From Fistularia commersonii (Eukaryota > Chordata > Actinopteri > Syngnathiformes > Fistulariidae), in assembly GCA_037954325.1 (NCBI GenBank), contig JBBMNZ010000040.1, forward strand, positions 507,001 through 571,000: a DNA stretch of 64,000 nucleotides, in the 5' to 3' direction. The notes beneath the pieces were generated by a model, which did no database searches, was not told the origin of the DNA, and saw only the letters and a list, made by a program, of their open reading frames with translations. Below, piece by piece: positions 45,536-56,239 of the stretch (the stretch's first letter is position 1; every line of letters begins with the position of its first letter). The translations under genes and the position numbers were made by a program.

Positions 45536-45807
45536 TGTCACAACTCATCGGATCCCCGGGCAAGCGGCACAGCAATCACGGCAGTTATCCCCTGCACCTG
45601 GTGAACACGCCTCACCAGGAAACAATCCCACTAATTAGGCAAGAGTATAAAGGGCGGGCCCAAAGTTGCAGACATTGTCTGATCTCGTTGCTATGACAAG
45701 TCTGCGTATTCTTCTCCCTGATGTGTGTATGACCTCCCGGTCTATCAACTTATACCTCCTGCGAATCTATGAACCTGTGTCTGTCCTCTTGGAAACCAAC
45801 CGTAACA
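45536..45807 (+). repeat. Gypsy 3' LTR
   Basis: Starts TGTCACAACTC and ends CCGTAACA. It matches the 5' LTR except for about ten substitutions and a few gap bases. It is preceded by a purine tract. Confidence 0.93.
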
Positions 45808-45961
45808 CTGGTTGTACGGTTTGGTGCGTCATTAAATTTTTGGTCGGGAATACAAATTGTCGAGGCAGTGCGTTTCGTAACTTTATGAACTCTAATACGG
45901 GAGGCTTAAATCTGTGTAGTACAGAACTGTTCATTCCTTGTAAAACAGTCCTCAACTATGG

Positions 45962-46011
45962 TTTGAGAAAGGTATATGGTCAATAATTGACTTGCTGGAT
46001 GACAATGGCAG
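45962..46011. other. 50-bp micro-inversion in L1-like copy 2
   Basis: Reverse complement of 22,890-22,939 of copy 1 with one substitution, while the sequences on both sides run in the same direction in the two copies. The neighbouring piece 'attccttgtaaaacag' is found on the other side of the inverted segment, so the event was more complex than a plain flip. Confidence 0.88.
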
Positions 46012-46227
46012 AGGTTTGTTGCCATGCAGTACATATCTACTGTTCCAAATTATTGTACTGTGTGGTGAGAAATCATGTACGTATATCATTTTCCAATATA
46101 ATATTTGTTTATGGAACGCTGAAAATTGGACAGGAATCTTGTTGATATCAAAGTCAGAGATAAGCAGAAGACTTAGGCTGCCGACTATGTTGAATAAGTA
46201 GTTTGGAGTACAATACCAGAAAGAATG

Positions 46228-46264
46228 AAGGTGAACTGGTTGAAATCCTGGATCAAACATCATC
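46228..46264. other. 37-bp micro-inversion in L1-like copy 2
   Basis: Exact reverse complement of 23,176-23,212 of copy 1. With one more base at the left and two at the right the ends become TGA and TCA. Copy 1 gives the sensible protein (VNWLKSWIKHHH), so copy 2 is the changed one. Confidence 0.92.
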
Positions 46265-46333
46265 AATGTCCCATTCAGGCAGTCCAACTCTATCACTTTC
46301 AGCCCTCCTTCACTTGTTTCTTTCACCAAATGT

Positions 46334-46334
<1 letters not shown>

Positions 46335-46362
<28 letters not shown>
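46335..46362. repeat. T28 homopolymer in LINE
   Basis: Where copy 1 has 'gatctttttagatgg' this copy has 28 T. It makes a poly-Lys stretch in the minus-strand reading. Confidence 0.9.
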
Positions 46363-46367
<5 letters not shown>

Positions 46368-47160
46368 GGTGTGGTCTGTTCCTCCAGATTAAGTTGAAAT
46401 TTATTTGGTTAATAGATTTTATGAGTTGATTTGGAGCAGCATTGGAATACACTGGGTATATACATCTGGATAAACATTCCCTTTTAGTCAAATATATCCA
46501 GCCTAATATTGATAAATCTCTTTGAATCTAAACTGAGCCATATATTCAATTTAGCTTTACTTTGATTCAATGTTCCTGGATTGCTTTAACTTTTGGTCCT
46601 TAGATAGGAAAATGCTCAAGTATTTTATTTCTGATTTGATAGGAACATTGCTGATTTCCTTTAGTGGCGAGTCGTGCAGCGCAAGAAGTTTGCATTTCTT
46701 TAAGTTTAATGACAATCCTGAAGCCTTGGAGAATGTTTTTCAACGCTCATTTGGACTTGATGTTCATCAAGGTTGTGTCATCTGCCAGCTGGCTAATAAC
46801 AATTTCTGTCCCCAACACGTCTAACTTTTGGATATCGTTGCTATTTTTAACATAAACGGCTAGCATTTCGGTAGCAAGTATAAATAAATAGGGTGAGATG
46901 GGGCAACCTTGGGGGATTCCCACATCAACATGGAGGCTTGGAGTGGTGCCGCTTGGCAGGGTGACACAGCTATGAATATTCTCCTGGAGCCCACGGATCA
47001 CATTCCTGAATTTTAAACCAAATCCAAAATGTTCGCGCGTCGCTGTGATAAATGGATGTTCGACCGAGTCAAAGGCTGTATAAAAGTCCAAGAAGAATAT
47101 GAAGACATTATCTTCTATGCAGTATGCCTCTAAATGCATCGCTGGCCCTGACTCGGGGAA

Positions 47161-47400
47161 TCCTAGACCCTACTTACACCCCCACCCCAACTTCTCTCCC
47201 TCACTCGTGGAGCTCCCTGAGCTCCACACATCCCGGAGCATCACGCCAACACATTCACATTTAATTGACTGTCTATATTTTATGTCCGCTAGATAGAGGC
47301 ATCCGCACATGCGCATCAGTGGAGCTTAAGGCTGGCTGAGGCATGGACTGAAAAAATAAAGACATGTGTGATGAGCTATAAAGAAGAGAAGCATATTTTT
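47161..47400. repeat. Copia-Q-type LTR debris
   Basis: Contains 'cccggagcatcacgcc' (about 47,231), near the LTR form 'cccggagcttcacgcc' at about 34,081, and 'ttttatgtccgctagat' (47,278), which matches 33,773 in the same LTR. The order differs from the intact LTR. No open frame of note. Confidence 0.55.
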
Positions 47401-50400
47401 ATAAAACATGTTAGAAAGAGAGGGTAATGCAGCCTCAGGGCGGCACTGGCCTGTGTCTCTCCAAGCCTGCCTTGGGGGGGCACAGTGCATTTATCCGGGT
47501 TTGGGACCGGCACAGGGAGACACTGCTGAGGGTTGCGTCAGGAAGGGCATCCGGCGTAAAACTTTTGCCAAAACCAAACATGCGAGTCAACCATAACCAC
47601 ACCATACCGGATCGGTCGCGGACCGCGTTAACAACGACCGCCATTGGTACTGATGACCTACAGGGTACTAATGGAAATTGGGCCACTGTGGGTCGAAGAA
47701 CAAGAACAAGAAGAAGAGGAGGAGCGTGTGTTCGGAAGCAGAGAGAGAGGAGGAAAGGAAAGAGCCTGGGACTGAGAGTAGGGACTTTGAATATTGGGAC
47801 TATGACAGGAAAAGGTAGAGAGTTGGTGGACATGATGCAGAGAAGGAAGGTGGATATACTGTGTGTCCAGGAGACCAGGTGGAAAGGTAGTAAGACTGGA
47901 AGCATAGGAGCAGGCTTTAAGCTGTACTATCATGATACTGACAGGAAGAGAAATGGAGTAGGAGTTCTCTTGAAGGAGGAGTTTGTTAGGAACGTCCTAG
48001 AGGTGAAAAGAATGTCAGATAGACTTATGAGTCTGAAATAGGAAATTGAAGGTGTGATGCTCAAGTTTGTTAGTGGCTATGCCCCACAGGTGAGATGTGA
48101 ATCTGAAGAGAAGGAGAAGTTCTGGAATGAGTTGGATGAAGTGATGCAGAATATTCCCAGAAATGAGAGAGTGGTAATTGGTGCAGACTTCAATGGACAT
48201 GTTGGTGAAGGCAATAGAGGGGATGAAGAAGTGATGGGCAGATTTGGTATCCAGGATAGGAAAGCAGAGGGACAGATGGTGGTAGATTTTGCAAAAAGGA
48301 TGGAAATGGCTGTAGTGAACAACTTTTTCCAGAAAAAATAGGAACATAGGGCAACTTATAAGAGCGGAGGTAGGAGCACGCAGGTAGACTACATCTTGTA
48401 TAGACGAGGTAACCTGAAAGAGATCAGTGACTGCAAAGTAGTTGTAGGTGAGAGTGTAGCCAGACAGCATAGGATGGTGGTTTGTAGGATGACTCTGGTG
48501 ACAAGGTGGATGAAGAGGACAAAGGCAGAGCAGAGGACAAAGTGGTGGAAGCTGAAAAGGGAGGAGTGTTGCATGGTTTTCAGGGAGGAGTTGAGAAAGG
48601 ACCTGGGTGGTCAGGGTGAGCTTCCAGATGATTGGACGACAACAGCTAGTGTTATCGGGGAGACAGGTAGAAGAGTACTTGGTTTGTCATCTGGAAGGAA
48701 AGTAGATAAGGAGACTTGGTGGTGGAATGAGGAAGTGCAGGAGTATATTCAGAGAAAGTGGTTAGCGAAGAAGAAGTGGGATACTGAGAGGACTGAAGAG
48801 AACAGACAGGAGTTCAGGGAGATGCGGCGAAAGGTAAAGATAGAGGTAGCAAAGGCAAAACAAAGGGCGTATGATGACTTGTATGCTCGGTAAGATAGTA
48901 AGGAGGGTGAGAATGATCTATGCAGGTTGGCGAAACAGAGAGATAAAGATGGAAAGGATGTACAACAGGTCCGGGTGATTAAGGACAGAGAGGGAAATGA
49001 CACATGCTAGAAGAGTGATGGGAAGATGGAAAGAGTACTTTGAAGAGCTGATGAATGTGGAAAACGAAAGAGAGGCAAGGGTAGAAGAGGGGACTATTGT
49101 AGAACATAAAGTAGCACAAATGAGTAAAAGTGAAGTAAGGAAGGCATTGAAGAGGATGAAGAGTGGAAAAGCAGTTGGTCCTGATGATATACCTGTGGAG
49201 GTGTGGAAGTGTCTTGGAGAGACAGCGGTAGATTTTCTGACCGGATTATTCAACGGGATCTAAGAGAGTGAGGAGATGCCTGAAGAATGGGGACAAAGTG
49301 TGATGGTGCCTATTTTTAAGAATAAAGGGGATGTGCAGAATTGTGGCAATTATAGAGGGATAAAGTTGATGAGCCATACAATGAAGTTATGGGAAAGAGT
49401 AGTGGAAACTAGACTGAGAGCAGGAGTCAGCATTTGTGAACAGCAGTATGGCTTCATGCCTAGGAAGAGTACTACAGATGCAGTATTTGCGTTGAGAATG
49501 CTAATAGAAAAGTTCAGAGAAGGCCAGAGGGAGCTGGTTTGTGTTTTTGTAGACCTAGAAAAAGCATCTGACAGGGTGCCAAGAGAGGAGCTCTGGTATT
49601 GTATGAGGAAGTCTGGAGTGGCAGAGAAGTATGTTAGACTGGTGCAGGACATGTATGCTAGCTGTGAGACACTGGTATGGTGTGCTGTAGGGGTAACCGA
49701 GAAGTTCAAGGTGGAGGTGGGACTCCATCAGGGATCAGCTCTGAGCCCCTTCTTGTTCGCAATGGTGATGGATAGGCTGACAGATGAGGTTAGACAGGAA
49801 TCCCCATGGACCATGATGTTTGCGGATGACATTGTGATCTGTAGTGAGAGCAGACAACAGGTAGAGGAAAATCAAGAGAGGTGGAGGTATGCTCTGCAAA
49901 AGAGAGGAATGACAGTTAGTCGCAGCAAGACAGAACATACCGTATGTGTGTGAATGAGGGGAACTCGGGTGGAACGGTGAGGCTACAGGGAGTGCAGATC
50001 AAGAAGCTGGAGGATTTCAGGTACTTAGGGTCAACAGTCCAGAGCAACGGAGAGCGCGTAAAAGAGGTGAAGAGACGGGTCCAAGCAGGTTGGAATGGGT
50101 GGAGAAAAGTGTCAGCGGTACTATGTGATAGAAGACTTTCAGCCAGAATAAAAGGAAAGGTGTACAAGACAGTGGTGAGACCAGCGATGATGTATGGACT
50201 AGAAACTGTTACAATGACCGAAAGACAGCAGGCAGAACTAGAGGTTGCAGAGATGAGGATGTTGAGGTTCTCTTTGGGAGTGACCAGGATGGATAGGATC
50301 AGGAATGAGTCTATCAGAGGAACAGCACATGTTCGATGTTTTGGAGAAAAGGTCAGAGAAGCCAGACTGAGATGGTTCAGTCATGTACAGAGGAGGGATA

Positions 50401-50601
50401 GAGAATATATTGGTAGACGGATGCTGTAATTGGAGCTGCAAGGCAAGAGGTCTCGAGGAAGACCAAAGAGAGGATTTATGGATGTGGTGAGAGAAGATAT
50501 GAAGGTAGTTGGTGTGAGAGAGGAGGATACGGAGAATAGGGTTAGATGGAGAAAGTTGACTCGCTGTGGCGACCCCTGACGGGAAAAGCCGAAAGAAGAA
50601 G
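47401..50601 (+). mobile_element. RTE-type LINE, near full length, defective
   Basis: Starts near 'cctcagggcggcactggcc' and ends with 'gcgacccctgacgggaaaag' plus a short (GAA)n-like tail at about 50,590-50,601. The single large ORF is split by stops and frameshifts. The 3' end joins the 177-bp AT-rich satellite directly. It shares its 3' end with piece A at 29,617. Confidence 0.88.
47427..50579 (+). pseudogene. RTE-type ORF: AP endonuclease and reverse transcriptase
   Basis: The endonuclease begins after a basic leader with LRVGTLNIGTMTGKGREL, VDILCVQETRWKG (catalytic E) and RNGVGVLLKEEF, and continues after a stop at 48,039 with VVIGADFNGHVGEG (about 48,174-48,215). The RT follows: NYRGIKLMSHTMKLWERV, motif A FVDLEKASDRVPRE (Tyr to Ser), motif B GLHQGSALSPFLF, motif C MFADDIVI (about 49,815-49,838) and the FRYLGSTVQSNG to RCGDP end. 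In-frame stops lie at 48,039, 48,339, 48,891, 49,261 and 50,427; frameshifts lie at about 48,990 and 49,940. Fish annotations often name this frame after craniofacial development protein 2; it is a retroelement. Confidence 0.88.
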
Positions 50602-50692
50602 ACAGTAAACGCTTCAACTGTGTGAGATAAGCACTTGTAGACAACATGGCAATATATTTTGAACCAGTTTCTTGATTTTAGTGATTTTGACA
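50602..50692. repeat. 177-bp satellite fragment
   Basis: Contains 'cagtaaacgcttcaactg', 'gagataagcact' and 'agtgattttgacat', the same boxes in the same order as the array from 56,240. It is the left remnant of that array, cut by the L1 insertion. Confidence 0.85.
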
Positions 50693-50836
50693 TTTTTCTT
50701 TTTGAAAATTTATTAGAACAGGTTCCTTACCAGAGTCACAACATTCTTACAAAACCTCATAACAAGATATACATTATACAATATTCTTTATAGGTCACTT
50801 ATTTCCTCAATAGCAAGCGAAAAATAAAATAAAACT

Positions 50837-50862
50837 AAAAAAAAAAAAAAAAAAAAAAAAAC
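50837..50862. repeat. A26 homopolymer
   Basis: A run of about 26 A in the 3' untranslated part of the L1 (poly-T on its coding strand). Confidence 0.9.
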
Positions 50863-50903
50863 ACAAAAAAAACATCTAACTCAGTCAAATAGAGATAATA
50901 TCT

Positions 50904-53900
50904 TCAACTCTCCAAATATTTTTGAATGGGTGACCATTTGTCAAGATATAGGTCTGTCTGAATTTGTAAGTTTGCTGTTATGCGTTCCATGAAGTTTACA
51001 TCCTTAAGTCTCTGACGCCACTGGTCCAAGGTAGGTGGGTGGGGTTTGAGCCAGTTTACTGTGATCATTTTATGTGCAATTAATAGAAGAACTCTAAGCG
51101 AAAACACCTGGTTTTTCCTTAACTTGCTTGTTGATGCTGTACCCATAATAAATTGCTGTGGATCAATTGGTCTGTTTGATCTTAAAATCTCACTTATTTT
51201 TTTTTTACCTCTTCCCAGAATTTCATCAGTTTAGGGCAGTCCCAAAAGATGTGGGAGAAGTCCCCCGTTATGCCACAGCCCCTCCAACACAGGGGAGAAC
51301 AGTTATTATCATAAGAAGCTATTATCAAGGGAGTTTTAAAATACCTTATTCTTAACTCCCAGCTGAACTCCCTCCATGTTGGGCTGCTTAAACATTTTTG
51401 CCAGGGTAACCAAGAACTCTCCCATTCTCCATCAGCAATCACGGCATTAGATTCCAGTTCCCACTTAGCTTTCACATCCAGTGTGTCTACTAAAGTGTCC
51501 ATACTTATCCTGCCATATATATCTGATATTGTATTTTTAATGTTCATTTTGTTCTCAACTATCTCAATCCAATATTGTTCATAATTAGTTGAAGCTTCTT
51601 TAATATTGTCCCATTCTTTGTGTGTCATCAAATAATGTCGAATTTGAAAATATCTAAATAAATCCTTAGAGTCAATGTCGTATTTTGCCTGAAGTTGTGA
51701 AAAAGCCCTCAGAGTTCTTCCTTCAAATAACTGATTTATTGTGATTAAACCTTTCCCTGCCCACTAATGAAACCATCGTCCATCTTTGCTGGCAGAAAGT
51801 CACCTGCTGCTGTTATTTTTGCTGCCCTTGATAGGGATAGAGGTAGCTTAAGGAATCGTCTTGTCTTTTCCCAAACCTTAGGTGTATGGTTGACATATTA
51901 ATTTTGTATCTTAAGTCCACGTCTTGCTTTTGAATTTAGAAAGGGAAGAGTTGTAAGCGACACATTTTTAAATGAACCATGCTGTATATGCACCCATCTT
52001 GTGTCCATATCTAGTTTTATCCATGAGACCAATTTTCCAAGTTGTGCTGCCAGGTAGTAACTTCGGAAGTGTGGCAAGGCCAATCCGCCCTTATCTCTGG
52101 GTGTACAGAGTATTTTCAATCTCACTCTGGGCCTCTTGTTCTGCCATATATATTTGGAAATGAGCTTATCCAGTGATGTAAAGGTAGATACAGGAACAGT
52201 GATAGGCAGAGCATTGAACAGAAACAGCATTCTAGGTAGGACATTCATCCTGATACTTTCTATCCTCCCAACTAAGGACAAAGGAAGCACCTCCCATCTT
52301 TCCATGTCATTTTTGATCTGAGAAATTAGTTTACCATAATTTGCCTTATATAGCTGACTTGTGTCGTGTGTGAGAATGATTTCCAGGTATCTAAAGCCCC
52401 CTTTTGACCACTTGAATTTCACCTCTCCATCCAAGTATGTCGGCCAGCATCCTGTTATCATCATTGCTTCTGATTTCCCCTCATTCACCTTGTACCCTGA
52501 CATCTCCCCATAGTCTCTCAGGCATTGCATAAGGGCCGGTATAGATGACTGAGGGTTTCTTATAAACAAAAGAACGTCATCCGCGAACAACGAAATTTTG
52601 TGTATCTCCCCTCCTTCATCTACTATTCCCTCGATCGGATCGTTTGTCCTTATCAATTTAGCAAGCGGTTCAATACACAATGCGAACAAAATAGGCGAGA
52701 TTGGGTTCCCCTGCCTGACTCCTTTTTTAAGGTGAAAAAATTGGGAGCAGTACCCATTCACTCTGACCCTTGATATTGGGTCTTTATTCAGTGCTTCAAT
52801 CCATTTTATAAATGTCAAATTAAATCCCATTTATTCCATAGTAAATTTCAGATATGTCCAGTCCACCCTGTCGAACGCCTTCTCAGCATCTAGACTGAGA
52901 AGCATTGACGGGTGAACTGAATGTCTTGCCAATGATTGTACATTTAATGCTCTTCTAATATTGTTTGCTCCTTGTCGACCTGGTATGAAACCGGTCTGGT
53001 CTGGATTAATCAATTTACCTAAGTATTTCTGCATTCTATTTGCTAACATGGCACTAATAATCTTTACGTCATTCCCCAACAAACTGATCGGCCTATAGGC
53101 ATCACAGTCTAATGGATCTTTCCCCTCTTTGTGTATAACCGTTATTACTGCCTCAGACCAGCTCTGAGGTGGGTCATTTTCCTGTAAGGCATAATTAAAG
53201 ATCTGGCAAAGTTTTGGCACAAGCTCCTCTCCAAAGGCCTTATAAAATTCACCTGGTAAACCATCTGTGCCAGGGGATTTGTTGTTTTTTAATGATTTAA
53301 TAACGTCTTGTATCTCGTTTTCTCGGATAGGAGCTATTAATTCGTCCGCCTCAGATGCAGAGTTTTCTTAAGTTAAGATTTTTGAATATATCTTCTAATA
53401 TCCTTTTGTCTTGTGTTTCTCCTGATGTATCATAAAGATTTTTATAGTAAGTATGGAATGCCTCAGCTATCTCCTCTGGGTGGGAGACCTCGGTCAGAGA
53501 GGAGGGGTGTTTTATCTTAGGGACAATACGGCTTGATTGTTGTTTCCTCAGTTGAAAGGCAATAGCCGGCTCGCCCGATTTCCCTTTTCATAGTACCTTT
53601 GGCTTGTGTATCGAAGTGCTCCCTCTGCTTTTTGTGTGAGAAGTTCATCCAAAGAGGTTTTACTTTCATGTATTTGTTTAAAGACATTTTTGTCCCTTGT
53701 CATTTTGTGTTCATGTAGTAGTCTTTTTATGTCACTTTCCAGCTGTTTTTCCTTTTCCAATCTCTGTCTGTTTAATCCAACCGCAATTTCAATACATTTC
53801 CCTCTCAGCACAGCCTTTGCCCCCTCCCAAAGAGTCGAGGGGGATACTGATCCATTATCATTAATTTTGAGGTATTCATCAATTGTTTTTTTTATGTTTT

Positions 53901-54684
53901 CCTTTATATTTGGATCTGTCAACAAGGAAATATTTAGTCTCCAGTATTTGAAGTGCCAACCAAAGCCTAAATTTAATTTCATATATACAGGACCATGATC
54001 AGATAGGGTACCAGGTTCAATAACACATTCTCTGACTTTATATAAGCTTTGTTTTGAGATGCAAATCAAATCAATTCTTGAATATGACCCATGTACCATG
54101 GACAGAAAGGTGAAATTTCTCGTGGTTGGGTTCTTAGCCCTCGAAACATCCACAAGTCCTTATTCTTCCAACATATGTTTTGCTGCCCTGGATTTCCTGC
54201 TAATGGGCCCATAATCAAAAGGAGTTTTATCCAATTTTACATTTAAAACACAATTGAAATCTCCTCCTAAAATTATAGTACCTCTGGCTTCTCTTGCCAT
54301 TACAGTTGCCACTTCTTTAAAGAAATTGGGGCCATCTTCATTTGGGGCATAGATATTCATGATAGTTAGCTCTACTCCACCTACTGTTCCCATAATAAGT
54401 ATATATCTCCCCGCTTTATCCTTCACTTCTCTCTGAATTGCAAAACTAATTGAATGACTGATTAAAATTGCTACTCCCCTCTTTCTGCTGTTTGAACAAA
54501 AAGCATAGAATACCTGTGCAACCCAGTCTCTCCTCAATTTCTTATGTTCTACCTCATTTAAGTGAGTTTCCTGTAGTCACGCTATTGAGCAATTACATTT
54601 CTTCAACTGAGTCAGCATTTTCTTCCTTTTTATAGGATTATTTAATCCTTTGACATTATAACTGATAATCCCTACCTCTGACAT
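50904..54684 (-). pseudogene. L1 ORF2: endonuclease and reverse transcriptase
   Basis: ATG at 54,684 (MSEVGIISYNVKGLNNP). Endonuclease marks: LQETHLNEVEHKK, IYAPNEDGPNFF, GGDFNCVL, SRIDLICIS and LSDHGPVYMKL. RT: AYRPISLLGNDVKIISAMLA, GFIPGRQGANNIRRA, motif A SLDAEKAFDRVDW, motif B GVRQGNPISPILF (Cys to Asn), motif C LFADDVLLF (about 52,566-52,592). The C-terminus has a Cys/His-like end (CWRGCGITGDFSHIFWDCP). Stops interrupt it at 54,577, 54,160, 52,831 and about 51,898, and frameshifts near 53,550 and 53,370. It is inactive but close to full length. Confidence 0.9.
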
Positions 54685-54746
54685 AAATCGGCATTTCCTA
54701 TTTTCATTTTACTCTCCCCAGATTCACCTTTGCATAAAGTAACTAT

Positions 54747-54787
54747 CCTTGACATGTCGGTTTGCCGACCAAACCGACATGTCAAGG
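54747..54787. repeat. 18-bp perfect hairpin in the L1 inter-ORF spacer
   Basis: 'ccttgacatgtcggtttg' at 54,747-54,764 is the exact reverse complement of 54,770-54,787; the loop is CCGAC. It lies 60 bp upstream of the ORF2 start on the coding strand. It may be a structural element of the L1 RNA or a foldback mutation. Confidence 0.9.
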
Positions 54788-55204
54788 AAATAAGAACTCT
54801 TTAAACACAAAACAGAAAAAATAAAGTAAACATATGTGACTTCCAATAGTCCAGCTGAGTACAGATATCTGTCCAGCTCCTGTTGTAATGCAGGCAGAGG
54901 GTTGTGATTTAAGATTCCCTCTGGGAAAAGTGCACTAAGTGCTGTCCCAACCACAGACCAAAGAAAAAAACAAAATCTTTGGTGAGGCGGTGATCCCAAC
55001 ACAGGTCTCATCGTAAAAAAATATCAATTGAAAATAATAGCAAAGTTAACTCTCCTCTCCTCTCAATAACTTTACAATATGATTCACTTAACTTCAGCAT
55101 ATTTGGCTGTTTAAACTATGAACAGTAATACACATAGAACTTTAAGATTGACAGTATTAACGTTATCTAATTATTTTAACATTACCCGGGCACAGTACTC
55201 TTCA

Positions 55205-56004
55205 TCATTTTAGTCCAGCAAAACAGCCCGCAGGTATGCGGCGGACAGTGATGTGTCCTTTCTTTCTCTCTTCCCACCATCCTGTCTTTGCCAGCGTAGG
55301 AAATATTTTCACTCCCGACTCCAAGTTGATTCTCAGCTGCGCTGGATAGCGGCACATTGCCCGGATCTCCTTCTCCTTCAGCTGCTTGATCAATCCTCGG
55401 ACCCGCGTTCTCTTCCTCTGTATTTCTGGAGAGTAATCATGGTCAAAGTAAATCACTCCTTTTTGGAACTTCACTCGTTTTTGGGCCCATGCTTGTCGCA
55501 GCACTGCTTCCTTTACTGTATAATCCAGAAACCTCACGATAATGGAACTGAACTCGCAGGCTTTAGCCCCAGTGATCTGTGTGCCCTCTCGATTTTTGTA
55601 TTTAGCCCGGGCGGGAGTTGTAGTGCCTGTAGTGCCGTCTCAATTAAGTTCCTCACAAAACCAATCATGTCACCTTTCTCACTTTCCTCGGGTACTTGAT
55701 AAATTCTCAGATTGTTGCGGCGCATCCAGTTCTGTAGATCATTGCACATGTTCGTCAGGGCCGCCTCCCGTTTCAACAGGTGCCTCAGCATCCTCTCATG
55801 GCGCTGGCCTGTGTCCTCCACCTGGCATATCCTGGTCTCCGCTTCCTCAGTTCTCTGCTCTAGCTTCTTCATCCTTTGAATCAAGTCCGTGACCGACACC
55901 TCCAGTCTAGTTAATTGTTCCCTAGTGTCTGCAAATGCTTGCTTATTTTCTTTCCTCAATTCTTTCAACTCACGAAGAATGTTCTCCATGTTCTGTTCAT
56001 CCAT
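55205..56004 (-). pseudogene. L1 ORF1 protein
   Basis: ATG at 56,004 (MDEQNMENILRELKELRK). The first 95 residues are a charged coiled coil (LTRLEVSVTDLIQRMKKLEQ), followed by an RRM-like start (RRNNLRIYQVPEESEKG) and FVRNLIETAL, then IERAHRS. A frameshift near 55,545 leads to the C-terminal domain (VKEAVLRQAWAQKRVKFQKG, DYSPEIQRKR). This is the L1 ORF1p layout of trimeric coiled coil, RRM and CTD, an RNA-binding chaperone of the retrotransposon particle. Total about 266 codons. Confidence 0.85.
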
Positions 56005-56150
56005 TTTTCCGCTCACCTGGCTTCGGGAAGATGGCGGCCGATTTTTTTCCTTTCGCTTCTTCTTGCTGTTTTTGCTGTTTTGCTGCGTTCCATGTGTCTC
56101 TGGCAGTGCTCATCCTAATCTGTAATGCTTCAGACTCACTCTTCCACCAT

Positions 56151-56239
56151 TAAACTGACAAGTATTTTTTCATAAACTGCTGAATACTACCAATTTTCGG
56201 GAGGGCTCAACTCTGTGTGTATGTCTCAGAACATTGTGT
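56151..56239. other. Short unassigned junction
   Basis: Either the L1 5' end or a diverged satellite monomer. No feature seen. Confidence 0.4.

Larger units (their letters stand above)
41115..45807 (+). mobile_element. Ty3/gypsy chromovirus, complete but defective
   Basis: Element of 4,693 bp with two LTRs (275 and 272 bp), gag, protease, RT, RNase H, integrase and a chromodomain in order on the plus strand. The LTRs differ at roughly ten sites plus a small gap, so the insertion is not recent. Frameshifts near 41,815, 42,640 and 44,035, a poly-T tract in integrase, a mutated protease active site and a flipped segment in RT make it inactive. It lies inside an L1-like LINE. Confidence 0.93.
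45808..47160 (-). pseudogene. L1/Tx1-like LINE ORF2 copy 2, main piece
   Basis: Same family as 22,215-23,776, and reaching further upstream. RT motif A is DFYTAFDSVEH, motif B IPQGCPISPYLF and motif C QLADDTTL (about 46,771-46,792), followed by the thumb region and the end near 45,808, where the gypsy element splits it. Frames 47,139-46,747 and 46,491-45,952 are open but shifted against each other. A T28 run (46,335-46,362) replaces a short T run of copy 1, and two segments are inverted relative to copy 1 (46,228-46,264 and 45,962-46,011). It joins LTR-like debris at about 47,160. Confidence 0.87.
50693..56150 (-). mobile_element. L1-type LINE, near full length, defective
   Basis: About 5.4 kb with an ORF1, a spacer of about 520 bp and an ORF2 on the minus strand. 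Its 3' end is A-rich (minus strand of 50,693-50,705). The 5' end near 56,150 is not sharply defined. It sits in the 177-bp satellite, of which pieces lie on both sides. Confidence 0.87.

Noticed and set aside
47427..48041. A host gene similar to craniofacial development protein 2
   Set aside because: The frame is the endonuclease of an RTE-type LINE with RT directly downstream. The host-gene name comes from a domain shared with a retroelement.
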